Positions 36,166 to 52,377 are shown, numbered from the stretch's first letter. The stretch is DNA of 64,000 bases from Engraulis encrasicolus (GCF_034702125.1 NW_026945665.1:605001-669000), one strand, 5' to 3'. Made by a program: numbers and translations. The notes: generated by a model not told the origin, from the sequence alone.

Positions 36166-36418
36166 ACTGCACCAATATACATTCGTGAGGCCACTGCTAT
36201 TGGAGCACAAAGCTGCTTGCTACAAACAAAAAGAGGATTAAAAATGCAAAGACTAATCCAAACCAATGCATAGGGTTTTGATTGAGGTATGTGGTATGTA
36301 TTTATATGCACTCAAGCATAATACAGTAAACCTGTAAACACAACATCTCCCCTGTTTCTCATAAGATTACTTCACCCATATGAAACTGAAATAGATTTCA
36401 CTGAACTAAACCTAAAAA
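36166..36418. other. Intron sequence with a segment repeated at 44470-44506
   Basis: TATATGCACTCAAGCATAAT and CCTGTAAACACAACA at 36303-36345 recur in the same order at 44470-44506. The two copies bracket the 8.1 kb block 36346-44470, so they mark either a duplication or an insertion boundary. Confidence 0.6.
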
Positions 36419-36571
36419 GAAGCAATGAAGGGGAGCAGCACTGATGATGGTCTGACTGTGACCGAAACGTTTGCACTACACTTGGGTAGCACCTTTTTTG
36501 TTTTTCTAATGCAATAAAAAGTTCAACATTGCATTCGGCAGAACGGTGTGCGAGTTCCCCTTCATTGCTTC
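36419..36571 (+). mobile_element. Palindrome-ended Penelope-like fragment
   Basis: GAAGCAATGAAGGGGA at the left is mirrored by TCCCCTTCATTGCTTC at the right. Between them lies CTGATGA (36441-36447), a GGTC/GACC hairpin (36449-36463) and GAAACGT (36464-36470), i.e. a hammerhead-type core with one extra base before stem II. Structure parallels 32309-32604. Ribozyme activity not shown. Confidence 0.4.
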
Positions 36572-37111
36572 AAGTTAATCCACTGGAACCTACGCACCCG
36601 CCAGGCATCATGGTATAAATGCATAAAATTGTAAACTTAGATTCTTCAAGTATCAGTGCATCAGAAATAACTCAGGTAAGTATTATCAGCGATAACTCAA
36701 GTAAGCATTATATCAGTGCATCAAAAATAACTCAGATAAGTATTTAGTGCATCAGAAATGTATCACTGAAATAAGGCAGATTAAACACATATTGAACTTT
36801 CAAATGTTTTTTTTTTCATTGTCAAAATCAAAGCACAGTGAGGGGTTTGGTGTACCGTCTTTCTCCCTTTCCCACATGGAAAGGCTTGCGGATGCGCACT
36901 GTGTCACTAAGCGAAATCTTGGGGATCTTTGCATCTCTCTTGGAGTCGACGTACTGCTTGCACCTTTTCTGTCGCCGGATGACTGTAGATCTGACGCGTC
37001 GTACTCTCTGCTCTCTGTCGGCGGTAGGACGTGGAGCTTTGTACCTCGTATGATCAGCGGAGCCTCAACTGCAAGTTCATGTCGCACTTAGAAGAATGGC
37101 TGTAGTTCAGG
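36572..37111. other. No supported gene; one unexplained open stretch
   Basis: Begins with three degenerate copies of a unit CATCAGAAATAACTCAGGTA (36659-36760). From 36800 to 37087 both strands are open: minus 95 codons, plus 114 codons. The minus reading (MRHELAVEAPLIIRGTKLHV...) is unfamiliar. Splice sites at its edges are not convincing; it may be an old transposon gene. Confidence 0.35.
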
Positions 37112-38412
37112 CCTAAGAAAAATAAAAGTTTGGTTCCGGTTGGTTGTCAGCTTTGGTCATGGGTCGGTCGGATTTTTTTTTTCCAATTTTTTTTAAATGT
37201 CCGACAACCCAACCCCCCACATGCGCCAGATTTAGTCATAAACATTGTTGGAACAATGACAATGACAACAGTGGAGTGAGGCCTACAGCTAAAGTTACAA
37301 AGAAATATAATAAGCATTAATGAGCCAATTATACTGACCGTCATCGAAATGAGGATATGATACATAATAGCTTACAGTTTCTGGCAAAACTTGTCCAGCT
37401 GTCAGTTGCCTGCTATTTTAGCTCCTGTAGGCCTATGTCCCGTTTACTTTTTTTGATTCCTTTCCATTATCCGTTGTAGACCATATTTTCATTGGGATGA
37501 AGGTTCTGGCTTGCAAACATTCTATTTACTCACTTTTTTGTTTTACGCGAGGATGTAGACACCTGAGGCGATATGAATGTTTTAATGAAGGGTGATTGAG
37601 GGGCAACATCGTCATTGCCATTAAATCATTATTGTAGGCAACTGTAGTAGTCCTAGGTCTTCATCGAACAGTCGTATTTGTGGCGACATCATCGTTAATT
37701 TCTATTTCATTATTTGGAGGAGGTGCGGAGAGTGAGACAGTGACAGGCGCCCTGCTCCTGTGCAATGGTGGAGGGACAAGCAGAGAGAGAGAGAGAGAGA
37801 GAGAAAATAACGGGCGCAGGCCAACGGACTTCTTGGTTAACCAAGCCTTGTGGTAAATGAAAGAATGAAGGAAAACTTGGGCAAAGCATTTCCCTTCTCT
37901 CATATTAACTTATTTTACAAGGTATTGATACAGTGCTACTTTAGTATTGCTATAACGAGTTATGCATCTCGTCGAACATGCAGCGCGACTGAATGGAAGC
38001 CCTTTTCTAACACGACGAGACAATATCAATACATTCAAAAATCGTGGATACTCATAATGTTGTCTGTGTGTTGCATTTCGAGGCGGGTGGTCAGGCTGTG
38101 TCAGTGTCGGGTGAGGTAAGGCTATTGACTTATTATTTGACAGGCATTTTCGCCAGGTTCCCAAACTATCCTACATCGTAGGCTATTAGTCTGCAAGAAC
38201 GCTATGAGGCAAGTTGTTTAAAACTTACGAGCTACAACGACTACCAATTAGCATGTTGTAGCATAATAATTAGCCTACAACGTGACCGAGTAGGAGCAAC
38301 CGTCCACACAACATCGATATTTTTTTGAGGATTCCAAAAACTCAAAAAAAAATGTTTGGGTCGCACAAAAAATGATCGGTCGGCCGGCAACCGGAAACCA
38401 AAACATTATTTT
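37112..38412. mobile_element. 1.3-kb element with long inverted ends
   Basis: AAAAATAAAAGTTTGGTTCCGGTTG at the left is mirrored (as CAACCGGAAACCAAAACATT...) at the right; inside both lies a CGGTCGG/CCGACCG pair next to T/A runs. A (GA)n tract sits at 37784-37805. No transposase frame recognised. Confidence 0.55.
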
Positions 38413-38736
38413 TGAGAGCTTTCTTCACTGGGCCACCCTTAGGGCCAAAACATACCAAGGCGGAACGGAACGGCCGCGGGACGAACGGAACGGTCGCGGG
38501 ACGAACGCAGTCTTTCTGCTTAGTTTCGGCCAGCATGTTTTTCTCTGCCTTTCACACTGACAGCATCGGCGTGCGCGGCCAGTCCTGTTCAAAACCCTCC
38601 CCACAGCCAAAGCTAGCATGCTACTCTGCCATTCATTTGAATGAGACACCGCCGGTCGCCGGCGTGAAAAATACGCTCGAGTTCTATTTTCCAAATGCAC
38701 CGCGACGATTTACCGCCCTGGTGTGTGTAAGACTCC
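38413..38736. other. GC-rich repeat with duplicated GGAACGG units
   Basis: GGAACGGCCGCGGGACGAAC is followed at once by GGAACGGTCGCGGGACGAAC. The rest (38560-38736) contains GCCGGTCGCCGGCG. Open in more than one frame because of its composition; no domain found. Confidence 0.4.
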
Positions 38737-40984
38737 TTAGTCAATCACCTGACGCAGCTGTGTAAGTATGGGACAATTTTCACATTCAGTTTTGACATTG
38801 GCAAGCGGCAGTGCATTGTGAATTGTAATCGCAGCTATCTCTGTGCTCAGGTCTCCATCAGCTTCCGCATCAGTGTTGGAGTCAGTGAGGGGAAGACGGG
38901 ACAGGCAGTCCACCATGACGTTTTCGCTCCCTGGCTTAAACTGCATGTTGTACGGGTAGCACATCAGCTTAGCAGACCATCTTGCGATCCTCATGCCGGC
39001 TCTATTCATGCCTTTGGTGTTGAGGAGAGTGGTCAGCACTTGGTGATCTGTTCCCACACATAGGTGCGCCATCTTTCCACAGCACATGTGAAGGCTTCCT
39101 TTTCTGTAGTGGAATACTTCCTCTCGGCTGCAGACAGTGTGCGTGAAGCGAAGGCCACTATGCGTTCTTGGTTGCCAGGGTGTAGCTGAGTCAGTACGCC
39201 CCCCAGGCCATAATCAGAGGCATCTGTGGTAATGAAGGTAGGTAGCTTTGGGTCAAAGACAGCCAGGACAGGGTTCTCTAACAGCATCGATTTCAGCTTG
39301 GTGAAACTTCTCTCTGCATCACTGTCCCACTGTAGCTCAGACTGTGGACTTGATCTGAACAGCTGACGCAGTGGCTCGACCAGTGTTGCACAGTTTGGCA
39401 GCAATAAACCATGATGTTAACCCCAGGAAGGAACGCAGGGCAGGTGCATCGGCAATGGCAGTGAGATGCTCGGCACTTGGGCGTAGCCCCTCTTTTGAGA
39501 TGACGTGTCCCAGAAAGGGAATGCTTGTCTGGCTAAATGAGCTTTTGTCGTAGTTAATCTGAAGGTTTGTATCTTTCAGGCTCTGCAGGACAAGCTTGCA
39601 AGTTCTCATCATGTTGCTCTTTGGACTCTCCACTGACTATTATATAATCTAAATAGTTCTGAACTCCAGGCAGGCCTTTTAGAATTGTTTGCATCATTTT
39701 CTGGAATGCAGATGGAGCGGACGCAAGTCCGAATGGAATTCGTGTGAATCTTGGCCATCGTGTGTAATGAAGGCAGTGAGATTGCAACTCTCAGTGTGCA
39801 GTGGTAAATGATGGTAAGCTGAGCTCAATTCAGATGCATCCACACGCTCGATGATGCCGGCCTGAAGCAAGCGATTCAGCTCCGCCGACACCTCCTCTCG
39901 TATGCTCAGCTGCAACCGTCTCAGCTTCTGACGAACTGGCTGCACAGTGCTGTTCACCTGGACCTTGTGAATGAAACCTTTCACACAACCAAGCTGCTGG
40001 GGTGAAGTAGAATTAATGTTATTCACATTGACATTTTGAACATGCTGGCTAGCAGTATTCACCTTGCCTCCCATGATGTTCACATTGAGTGCTTTGATCA
40101 GATCAAGCTCCATTAGTAGCGATCCAGCTTTTCACGATGTAGAATTGAGTGGAGACTTTTTTGCCATCTGCAATGTAAAGTGTAGCAGGTAAGCATCCAA
40201 GTACTTTCAACTCACCTTTTGCATAAGTAACTAATCTGATTTTTGGTTCACATAGTGAGCGATCTGCAAAGAAGCTTTTGTACATGGACTCAGGCAGGAT
40301 AGACACAGAAGCACCAGTGTCAACAATGAGCTTCAGGGAGTGAGAGTTTCCCTGTGGTTCTTCGGCATTCACAGCACATGTTAGCTTTTCTTCTGCCGCA
40401 GGCTTATCATCCACGCACAGCACCTCGACCTCAGGCACCCTAACTTCTCTCACTTCACTCACTGATGATTTGCATACTTTAGCAAAATATCCCTTTTTGC
40501 TGCATTTATTGCATTTCACGGAGACAGCTGGATAGTTCTTGTCATTTGCTGCGTGTTTGTTGGACCCGCATCTGTAACACTTGCGATTGGAATTCGCCTG
40601 TGAATGGCAGTCTGTAGCTGAGGGTTTAGCTGGGTCCCTTTTTCCCTCGGAACTGTGCACTTGTAGCCCTGATGCCGTTGGCTGATTTTTAGCTGAAGCA
40701 AGCAGCGTTGAATTTTTAACGGCTTCTACAATTTGGCACGAAAGTGTCTATGCCTTGTCTAAATTCAAATCAACCTCCATCAGTAATTTATCCTTTACGG
40801 CACTCAGGTAAGCTCAAGAGATAAGCTGATCACGAATCATTTCCCCTTCCATAGCTCCGAATTGGCATTGTGAAGCTAGTGATCTCAACTCCTCCTACTG
40901 GGAAGCGGTTTCATCAGCTCGTTGCAAATGGTGTCTGAACTTGTGCCTCCATGCTTTCGTATGTCTGGCCATGTGTTTCCAGTA

Positions 40985-40985
<1 letters not shown>
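38737..40985 (-). mobile_element. Ty3/gypsy retrotransposon, degenerate gag-pol
   Basis: Minus strand, 5' to 3' from ~40985. A gag tail with a stop is followed by zinc knuckles (CYRCGSNKHAANDKNYPAV, then a CxxC type), an aspartic protease motif (LIVDTGASVSILPES), reverse transcriptase (VNSTVQPVRQKLRR, RIPFGLASAPSAFQKMM) and RNase H (TTDASDYGLGGVLTQ, TDHQVLTTL). The frame changes several times, stops are present, and the RT catalytic box reads YLDYIIV: the second Asp is Tyr. Integrase is absent and no LTRs were found. A dead copy abutting the inverted repeat that starts at 40985. Confidence 0.8.
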
Positions 40986-44185
<3,200 letters not shown>

Positions 44186-45020
44186 ACATCTGTAGCATGT
44201 AATTATCAAAGATTTTCCTCCATGTAGCAATCGTAATCACCCATTTGTGGAAGAAAAACTGGTGGACTCGGTACCAATGTGCTCATCCTCGTCGCTAATT
44301 TGCGGTATTGCTCACAGGAGGAATTGTAGTAATATCAAATGATGAGGAGTCCGTATGTAAAGTTCATCCTTTTACTTGAACACTCAACTATGCATAGAAG
44401 TGCAGTATCAATAAGCTTATATCCTGTCCCGCTTACATCTAAACAGTGCCTCCTACTGGTGGTGGAGTATATGCACTCAAGCATAATAAAAACCTGTAAA
44501 CACAACAAGTTAGTCTAGTGCAGGAATTCTCAAACTTCAGAACACCAAGGCCCACTTTGAAATGTGAAAAAAATCTGAGGCCCACTAAATAATATCAGGG
44601 CTTTTTCTGAACGGGGAAATAGGGGCGCTCCACCCTCATACCTCCGCGGGTGCACCCTCATACTTCTTTGTTTTTTTTAAATATATAAATTACTTTTTTG
44701 AGCGCCCCTAGTAAATTCCCCCTTCACCCCCCGCAACCTGCCATGATGCTCCCTCATGCCAAAAAGCCCTGAATATAATATAATATAATTAGTGGTGGGC
44801 CGTTATCGGCGTTAACGTGCTGCGATAATGTGAGACTCTTGTCGCGCGATAAAGAAAATATCGCACGTTAATCTATTCTCAAAATATAGGTTTGGAGTTT
44901 GGGTATGCACGTCACCATAGCGTTTAATTGACAGACGCTTTCAGACTGCGCTCCAGTCGCTTCTCCTCTCTCCACCTGTTGTTTCAGCAGACCTACTAAA
45001 TATGAAGTGTTTGCATGCTG

Positions 45021-45570
45021 CAGTGTTAATTTCGTCAACCATGACTATGACTAAAATATTTCGTCAAAGCCCTTTTTTGATTTTCGTCATTTAGACTAAG
45101 ACTAAGACTAAATTGGGAAGGCAATGACTAAAATATGACTAAGACTAAAATTGATTTTCGTCATTGTGACTAAGACTAAGACTAAAGGTTAAAACTGCTG
45201 ACTAAATTAACACTGGTGTCATATAAAATAGAGAAAAAGAGAACCAGTGTGTGAAGAAGTTTCATTCTGCACAGTGTGATATATGTTAAAAAGAGAAGCA
45301 GTGTGCGGAGAAGGTTTATTCTGTACAGTCAATGATATATGTTAAAAAGAGAAGCAGTGTGTGGAGAAGTTCTATTATGTACAGTGTTGACTAAAATGAC
45401 TAAAATGACAAAAAATTGACTAAGACTAAAATTGATTTTCGTCATTTAGACAAAAATTAAGACTAAATTGGGAAGGCAATGACTAAAATATGACTAAGAC
45501 TAAAATTGATTTTCGTCATTTGGACTAAGACTAAGACGAAATTAAAAAAAAGCTGACAAAATTAACACTG
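45021..45570. mobile_element. hAT-type MITE with GACTAA repeats and 8-bp duplication
   Basis: Ends CAGTGTTAATTTCGTCA and TGACAAAATTAACACTG; duplication GCATGCTG exact on both sides (45013-45020, 45571-45578). Internally AATTAACACTG (45198-45208) and CAGTGTTGACTAAAATGAC (about 45380) form a second pair of ends around a ~170 bp tandem of ~63-bp units (GATATATGTTAAAAAGAGAA...). Confidence 0.85.
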
Positions 45571-46133
45571 GCATGCTGAAAACATTAATCCCTCTGACTG
45601 CCGTGGTAGTTGTTGTTTGAGTGCTTTTTCATAAGTGGTAGACAAAAGAGACGTTATTGTTTGAGGTGAAGCTTAGAGAGACATTATTGTGTGTGAGTAG
45701 CTACCAGCCCGATATAGCCTACATTTCCCCACGCATTGCATAGAATACATAAACAACTTCCAGAAATCTTGCCAGTGCTATAATTGCAAAATATTCCGTG
45801 TGATAGTCCTATGCATTTTGATGATTGTCAAACTGAAACTGTCAATATCTACTTTCGCCGAATGTGTGTGTTGCAATCGCGCACATTTGCGATTCAGTGA
45901 GATATTCTCATGTCCGACGGTAACAAACCTCGCGGTTGTCGCGATTGACTTTTTTTTTGCAAACTGAATTCATGTCCAGTTGTAACTCATCTGGCATTCT
46001 AACTCTGAGAACAACTGTCAAATCGCCGTGTGCCAGTACTGTAGGTTCTAGATGAGGGCTGCTGTGCCTACTACGCGCAGAGCTCCTCCCTCTCTTAAAA
46101 GAGCCGCTGCTCCTTTTAACAGTCAGTGGCAGA

Positions 46134-46135
<2 letters not shown>

Positions 46136-46187
<52 letters not shown>
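46136..46187. repeat. (CT)n microsatellite
   Basis: About 25 CT units. Confidence 0.95.
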
Positions 46188-46190
<3 letters not shown>

Positions 46191-48570
46191 CATTTTGTTT
46201 AAATAGCCTAAATGTTTGATAGATTTATATGTATTTGCCTCTACAACTTATAGTGCTCTTCATTTTGAAATTTCAGTATCTTATAACTGTAAATGCTTCC
46301 TAACATATTGGACACACTTTACACATATTGCTGTGATTTTTTCATCACCAAGTATCAACATGACCATTTTTTGAAGATGAGATGCATTTTGGAAAAAAAA
46401 AGATGAGCTCTGGTCTAATGCGCCATCTGTCTTAACCCTCAAGCGACCGGCCTGTTTTTGCGACTAATCTGACCGAGCGGGGTCATTTATGACCCCAAGG
46501 AGTTTATATAGAAATACCACCCTATAAATTATTTTTTGGGGTTCATTCAAATTTATTTACATCTTGTACATACAGATGGTGTAACTTCAATCTGCTCACT
46601 ACCGTGCCGGGCCGCGGCAGCGTACCGTGATCATTACACCCTGTGGCCATTCGGAATGCGGGGGGCAGTATAGCACCGCTTTTGCAGAGCAGCGTCTGCC
46701 TGTGTCTGTTTGTGCTTCCGTCCTTGCCCGTCCCCCAGTTTTAGTAGTAGTAGAAATACAGTCAGCAAATTGCATGTTTTATTTAGCATTGGGCATTTGA
46801 TAGGGCATTTGATAATAACACAAGTGTGAGCCCTAAACAAGACCACAATGTGAATTTAAACTCGACTTTTTTCTGTCTTGCATTCACCGTCTCCCAATCC
46901 GTCCCTCACTTATTTCAGCACTATTCAAGTCAGGAACGGGTATCCTCAGGATACAGAGTTTGCATACCTACTACAATTTGAACCGGTAAAGACAATTAAA
47001 ACCGAGTCAATCAGACAGGAACACCATTGTAATTAAGTGTGTCCCGTGACGCCAGCATGAGAGAGATCGAATTTTAAATTTGGCGACGACATTCTGTCTT
47101 CAAAACTGGCATCGGCCGCTTCCAATTTAGGACCATAGGCCTATTCAACCGTTTCCACAACCTCACTGATCACAGTTGCTTCATCTGTAATGCCAGGGCT
47201 AAGAATAACGAAAATAGCAAAACAGAGTATACTAATAAACCGTAATGGAGAGACTGAGGAGACATGAAATCAAGCGGAATCAAGTTCGGACCATTTTGAG
47301 TGGACCGATGTCGCTTGCTTTGTGTAGCCCTATCAAGCAAGCCTGTCTGTCTCATTTGTGCGATGAGCACAAAAACACAAATTGAACCACTCGTATAGTG
47401 TGAGTCAAACAGACATGAACAACATTGTAGCCTAATGAAGTAGTGCCCCGTCATGTCAGCATGAGAGAGGTGATTTTACATTTGGCGACGACATTCCGTC
47501 TTTAAAACTGGCGCATGCCGCTTCCCCTATTGCAGGTTATTACCTGATCTACACTGTCGTTACCACAAAAAACAAGGTAGCACAACTTAATACTATTACT
47601 AGCCTATATATCTGGTAGCCTAAATAGTAGGTTGAAGACTGGGGTATTATTGGTGCACTGTTTTTTTTTTTGCGAAGCAGAGTAATCTGCTTCAGTGTAG
47701 CTCATTGTATGTTGATCCCTCCCTCAGTTTTAGGCTACAAGTGGAAAGAGTCAGCCAATTGCGCGTTGCACGTAACGTTGGGTATTTGATAATAACACAA
47801 GCGTGATCCCTAAACAAGACCGCCAGTCGACGGTGTTTTGTTTTCATAATTCTGTCCTGCATTCACCGTCTCAATTCCGCTCCTAACTTATAGGCTAAGT
47901 GATGTCTGTTAATTATTTCTGCACTACCTATTCAAGTCAGGAACGGATATCCTCAGGATAGCCTACGGACTAATAGGTTGAAGACGTTTTTTTTGTATTG
48001 GTGCTTGTGAACATTTCATCCTTTCAATGCGCTGTTGTGCGCGATCGACGGGATTCCGGTTAACTGGGGATGTGATGCACACATGACAATACATCTGTTA
48101 CACCAGGTGTGGCTAATCATCTGTGATTAGGACTGCAAATTCAGTTGCTTCGGTGGAGATGCGAACCAACAGTATGACTGGGGAACTATGACTCCTTCGG
48201 AGGCTGGATAACCTGTCGCGCCACGACATGTCACAAAAGGCTGTGCAGTTCCGTGCACTGCACTGCACTGCACTGCTGTAACCCACCCCTCCCCCACAGA
48301 CAAACATTCATGTTCTGAAAAGTTCAACACGTTCTGAACATTTTAGCCGCTTTGCATTAAGTTTTCGAGCAGACACTTGTCCACGGTGACGCAACATCGA
48401 AAGAGAAACGCTGTTCACAACCTAACTGAATAAAGATTTCATTTTTAAAAAAACACAGCATTTCTATGAAAATGTGCTGGGTGACCACACTGCCTATGCC
48501 TATCCAGATGCACGTATAGCAACAACGAGAAAGAGAGGGAGAGACGGAGAGAGAGAGCGATTAGCGCGTA

Positions 48571-48670
<100 letters not shown>

Positions 48671-49833
48671 GGGGAACATTTGAAGTGGAAAAAAAACACC
48701 CTCCCCCACTTCAGCATCAGATGTTGGTGGTCTACAAGTCAATATGCTTACCCGACTATCTTGTAGCCCAGTCATGAAGTTCATAAAGCCATCGGTAGCC
48801 TATAGGCCAAGTTATCCAAAATCCCTCCGCAAATTTCTGCATTGCCTGAGTTCATAGGCTAAAACAACTTTATTTAGGCCTGACTTATTTAGCTCACTTT
48901 ATTAGCCTTATTTAGGCCTATTATCGTATTTAGCCTTTAACGTGGGCCTATTTTACAAAATATCGAAAGAAGGAAAAGACACGACAGACAAGTTGAGGCT
49001 TACTGATCGTAGCCTATTACAGCAAATCGAACATGCGCTTTATGAACACACTAGCCTGAGGGCAAACATCTTCTTGGCACTATTGAGATAACCAGGCCAT
49101 GCAGGAATTCAACTACCTGGGCCCACACTAAAATACTGACAGACTACAATTGCTTGGATCTTCAATGGGTTTCGTGCGTCCGGGGGGATGGGTGGTGATG
49201 GCACGCTTGATGTGTTTTTCCCCACCCCATGCATGCACGCGGACACACAGGGTCGGGACATTCACCCAATGAATGACTGAGTGCGGCTAAATATGCCTGT
49301 TGCATATCGTAGCCTAATTATTCACACATCACGTCAAGTCACAAATTAGTAGTCTCTTGCAGTTGACCTATGCCAAATTAACGTCCTCCCTGTAAGGCTG
49401 CACTAATTCAAACAGGTAGAGGAGTCGGCTTAGCCTATAGCCAAAGTCTATAAAATGTAGCCTATTTTTTGTAATTTCCAATTATCTAGGCTATGTTTAC
49501 GATAATGATTTGTTGCGCTACGACGGTGCTCAAGACAAGTTGGAACATAGTCATCTCAAGTGCTCCCATTTTATTTTGATCCTGCTTTAAGTCAATGGGC
49601 GAGAGGGACGGATGAAACGGGTGTTTCATTCGTCCCGACAGTGTCTACTGACACTTAAATCCCTTTTGCCTGTAAACCTGACAACTTTGACTTTTCATAC
49701 TTTCGGATAGGCGATGTTAAAGTTTTCGAGTAAATCGCAGTGTTTCATTCGTCCCGAGTTTCATGAGTCCCTGCTCTCCCCTACTGCCTAAACTGTTACA
49801 GTTTAAATGCGTCCTCTCCAAACAGTGTGTGCG

Positions 49834-50410
49834 TGGAGCCCTATCTCACGCCTTTCGTAAAGTCTTCACGAAAAAAAGGATTAATTTTCGTGGTGCATTC
49901 ACGTTATTGCCCGTTTTTCGTGGTATGGCAACGAAACGCTGCCTATTCACTTGAATTGCCCCATTGCTGCTATGGTTATCCAAGCGTCTGCAGGGGCGGG
50001 GAGGGGGTGCTGACAGAACACTGCTGATACACTCGGGACTCACTAATTCAACGCCCTTTCGGTACTTACGCCTTATGTCCCCTAAACCTAAACCTAAACC
50101 TAACCCTAACCTTAACCCTACTTAACCCTAAACCTAACCCTAACCTTAACCCTAACCTTAACCCTAACCTTGACCCTAAACCTAACCCTAAATTGCTTGT
50201 TTGAAATGTTTGATTACCATATGACGGTAGGCTACCGAAAGGGCATCAAACTAGTGGGTCGCTAGGCAACAGTCGGGCAATTCAAGTGAATAGGCAGCGT
50301 TTCGTTACCCTACCACGAAAAACGGGCAATAACGTGAATGCACCACGAAAATTAATCTATTTATTTCGTGAGTACTTCACGAAATGAGTGAGATACGGTT
50401 GGAGCCAGTG
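49834..50410. mobile_element. Foldback element carrying telomere-like repeats
   Basis: Arms of ~125 bp (left 49834-49962, right 50278-50410) share GGATTAATTTTCGTGGTGCA and TTCACTTGAATTGCCC in opposite orientations. The centre, 50085-50195, is a degenerate array of CCTAAA, CCTAAC and CCTTAAC units. Confidence 0.8.
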
Positions 50411-51225
50411 TGTGTGTGTGTGTGTGTGCGTGGGCGAGAGAGGGAGAGAGAGAGAGCGAGGGAGAGTGGCGCTTAATTCCCCGCAGAAAGAGCAAGGCGA
50501 TGTCTCCAAATATTAGACAAATGCATCTTATTTTAGTTAAGTAGACATCAGGGATGTATTTTGCTTAATAGCAACGCCGACCTGATTGGTTCATATTGCT
50601 CTGAATAGCCATGAAATCGCATGAGGAACTCCATGATTATGAGATGACATTGCATATATTTCCCAGCATATATTTCCCCTCTCTCTCTCTCTCCAAACCC
50701 AGTTGTACTTGGACTCACTTTTAACACCGCTGGCCTACCCAGGTGAATCGCAGCACACATTGTTTGCAGTGAGCCGTGCCGTGTGCGAGTGCTGTGCAAC
50801 TTCACCCCTAACGTTTAACCTAGACTAGCGAGTGCAGTGTTGTAAATAAGTGCAGCGATTACCTGCGTAGCCTACTTAATTATGGAAGTGAGTGTCATTT
50901 GGACTGCCTATGGAATCAAGCCTACTGTCACCAAGCTCTTCCTGTCTCCCCAGCCTCGCAATGGATGGACATCTGGCCACCGCTCCTCCGCCTCCTTCGG
51001 AACGGATGACTGTGGGGGGGATCTCCAATGAAATTTGGAATTTCGGACTTGTATAGATTTGGGGTGCCCCGGGACTCTTTTAGATTTCTGTTAGTTAATA
51101 AATATTATTTTAAAACTCAATATTTGTGTCTTGGCGTAGGCCTATTTGTGGTGTACAGTAGCCTACTCTCCAGGGTATTTGGTAACAAGGAGAGGTGTCG
51201 CTGGAAAAATGCGCATTTTCTCACC
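50411..51225. other. No gene seen
   Basis: Contains a short TG tract and GA/CT-rich pieces (50411-50460, 50685-50695). The 51028-51237 open frame has no recognisable domain. Part of the segment absent from the left copy of element X. Confidence 0.4.
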
Positions 51226-51726
51226 TGCGACACATAACCCGACAGTTGGTTACACTTAATTTGAGCACGAAAACAGCAATATCAGTCGCTTGCTAATTTT
51301 TGCCAATGTGACAACATTAAATTCATTAGGGAAGTGTAGGTTAGGTTATCGCCCCAGCTGTTGGCGATGTGTGATAAATAGCCAACGCTTACACGCTCAA
51401 ACGAAGCGCAGCCAGACAACAAGTCTGAAGTTGCAATATTAGACGTTTCAAATCTTGCCATGCGATAATCGGTATGGCTTCTGGCTACACTCAATTTGCA
51501 TTTTGTCAGAGCTTGCACATTAATGCAATTCATCCGATCATCATTTTTTTTTTTTTTTTTTTTAAGAAAATTCATTACATTATTTAGGCTATTCTTTTTA
51601 TGACTCTTCCTACTTCCTGGAGGTGTTCTCACACAATTTATAGGCATGTTGTTAGGCTATCCGCTGAATCGGTGCGTGCAGGTGAATATGTAAGGGATAA
51701 TGTATTGTCCACACGTGACTATAGGA

Positions 51727-51813
51727 AAATATTTTCCCGACGAGGCGAATAACACCCCCGACGCCGAAGGCGGAGGGGTGTTATTACGCTTCGAAGGGAA
51801 ATATTATCCCGCT
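51727..51813. repeat. Long imperfect hairpin
   Basis: ATATTTTCCC at the left mirrors GGGAAATATT at the right. The inner stem pairs ATAACACCCC with GGGGTGTTAT, and GCC with GGC around GAA. Marks the edge of the segment absent from the left copy of X. Confidence 0.75.
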
Positions 51814-52322
51814 TATTATACGGCTTTTACCAACATTAGAAAGCATAAATAGTTAACCAGTAGTTTAAAATAACATGTTTATTGCCATTTTATAGCGTGC
51901 GCAAAGAAAGATAGTTCGTGGAACGCTCATAATTTAAAAAGGTTACCAAGCAACAGAGTTTGGCTACTTTCTAACTTGTTACAGCCACCTTGCGCTTCAA
52001 ACTGTTTGCAGGCTGCCTCGTTCACTGCGCGATATCTAGCCTACTAAACTCGGGTTCATAACAGGAATATTTCTATCTAATCGGCGACAGTATTCCAGGG
52101 AAAAAAAACATAGCAACCCAAGCACTGCTGTGCGCCCTGACCATCATTATCGATCCTGCTACATGCGGAGCACTGTGCGCCACATGAGGGGAATTGGAAA
52201 CTGTCAACGAACTCCTCACTTGTATATTAATATGCCGTCAGCATCGTAAAATATTCCATATGGTAATAAACATTTTGGACGTCCAAGCTCACACGGGAGC
52301 GCTGCAATAGGTAAGCTGTAGG

Positions 52323-52324
<2 letters not shown>

Positions 52325-52375
<51 letters not shown>
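52325..52375. repeat. (GA)n microsatellite
   Basis: About 25 GA units. The left copy of X has a shorter, impure CT tract at the equivalent place (41211-41250). Confidence 0.95.

Positions 52376-52377
<2 letters not shown>

Noticed and set aside
50085..50195. A chromosome end or assembled telomere
   Set aside because: The repeats are degenerate, short and enclosed between inverted arms with complex sequence on both sides.
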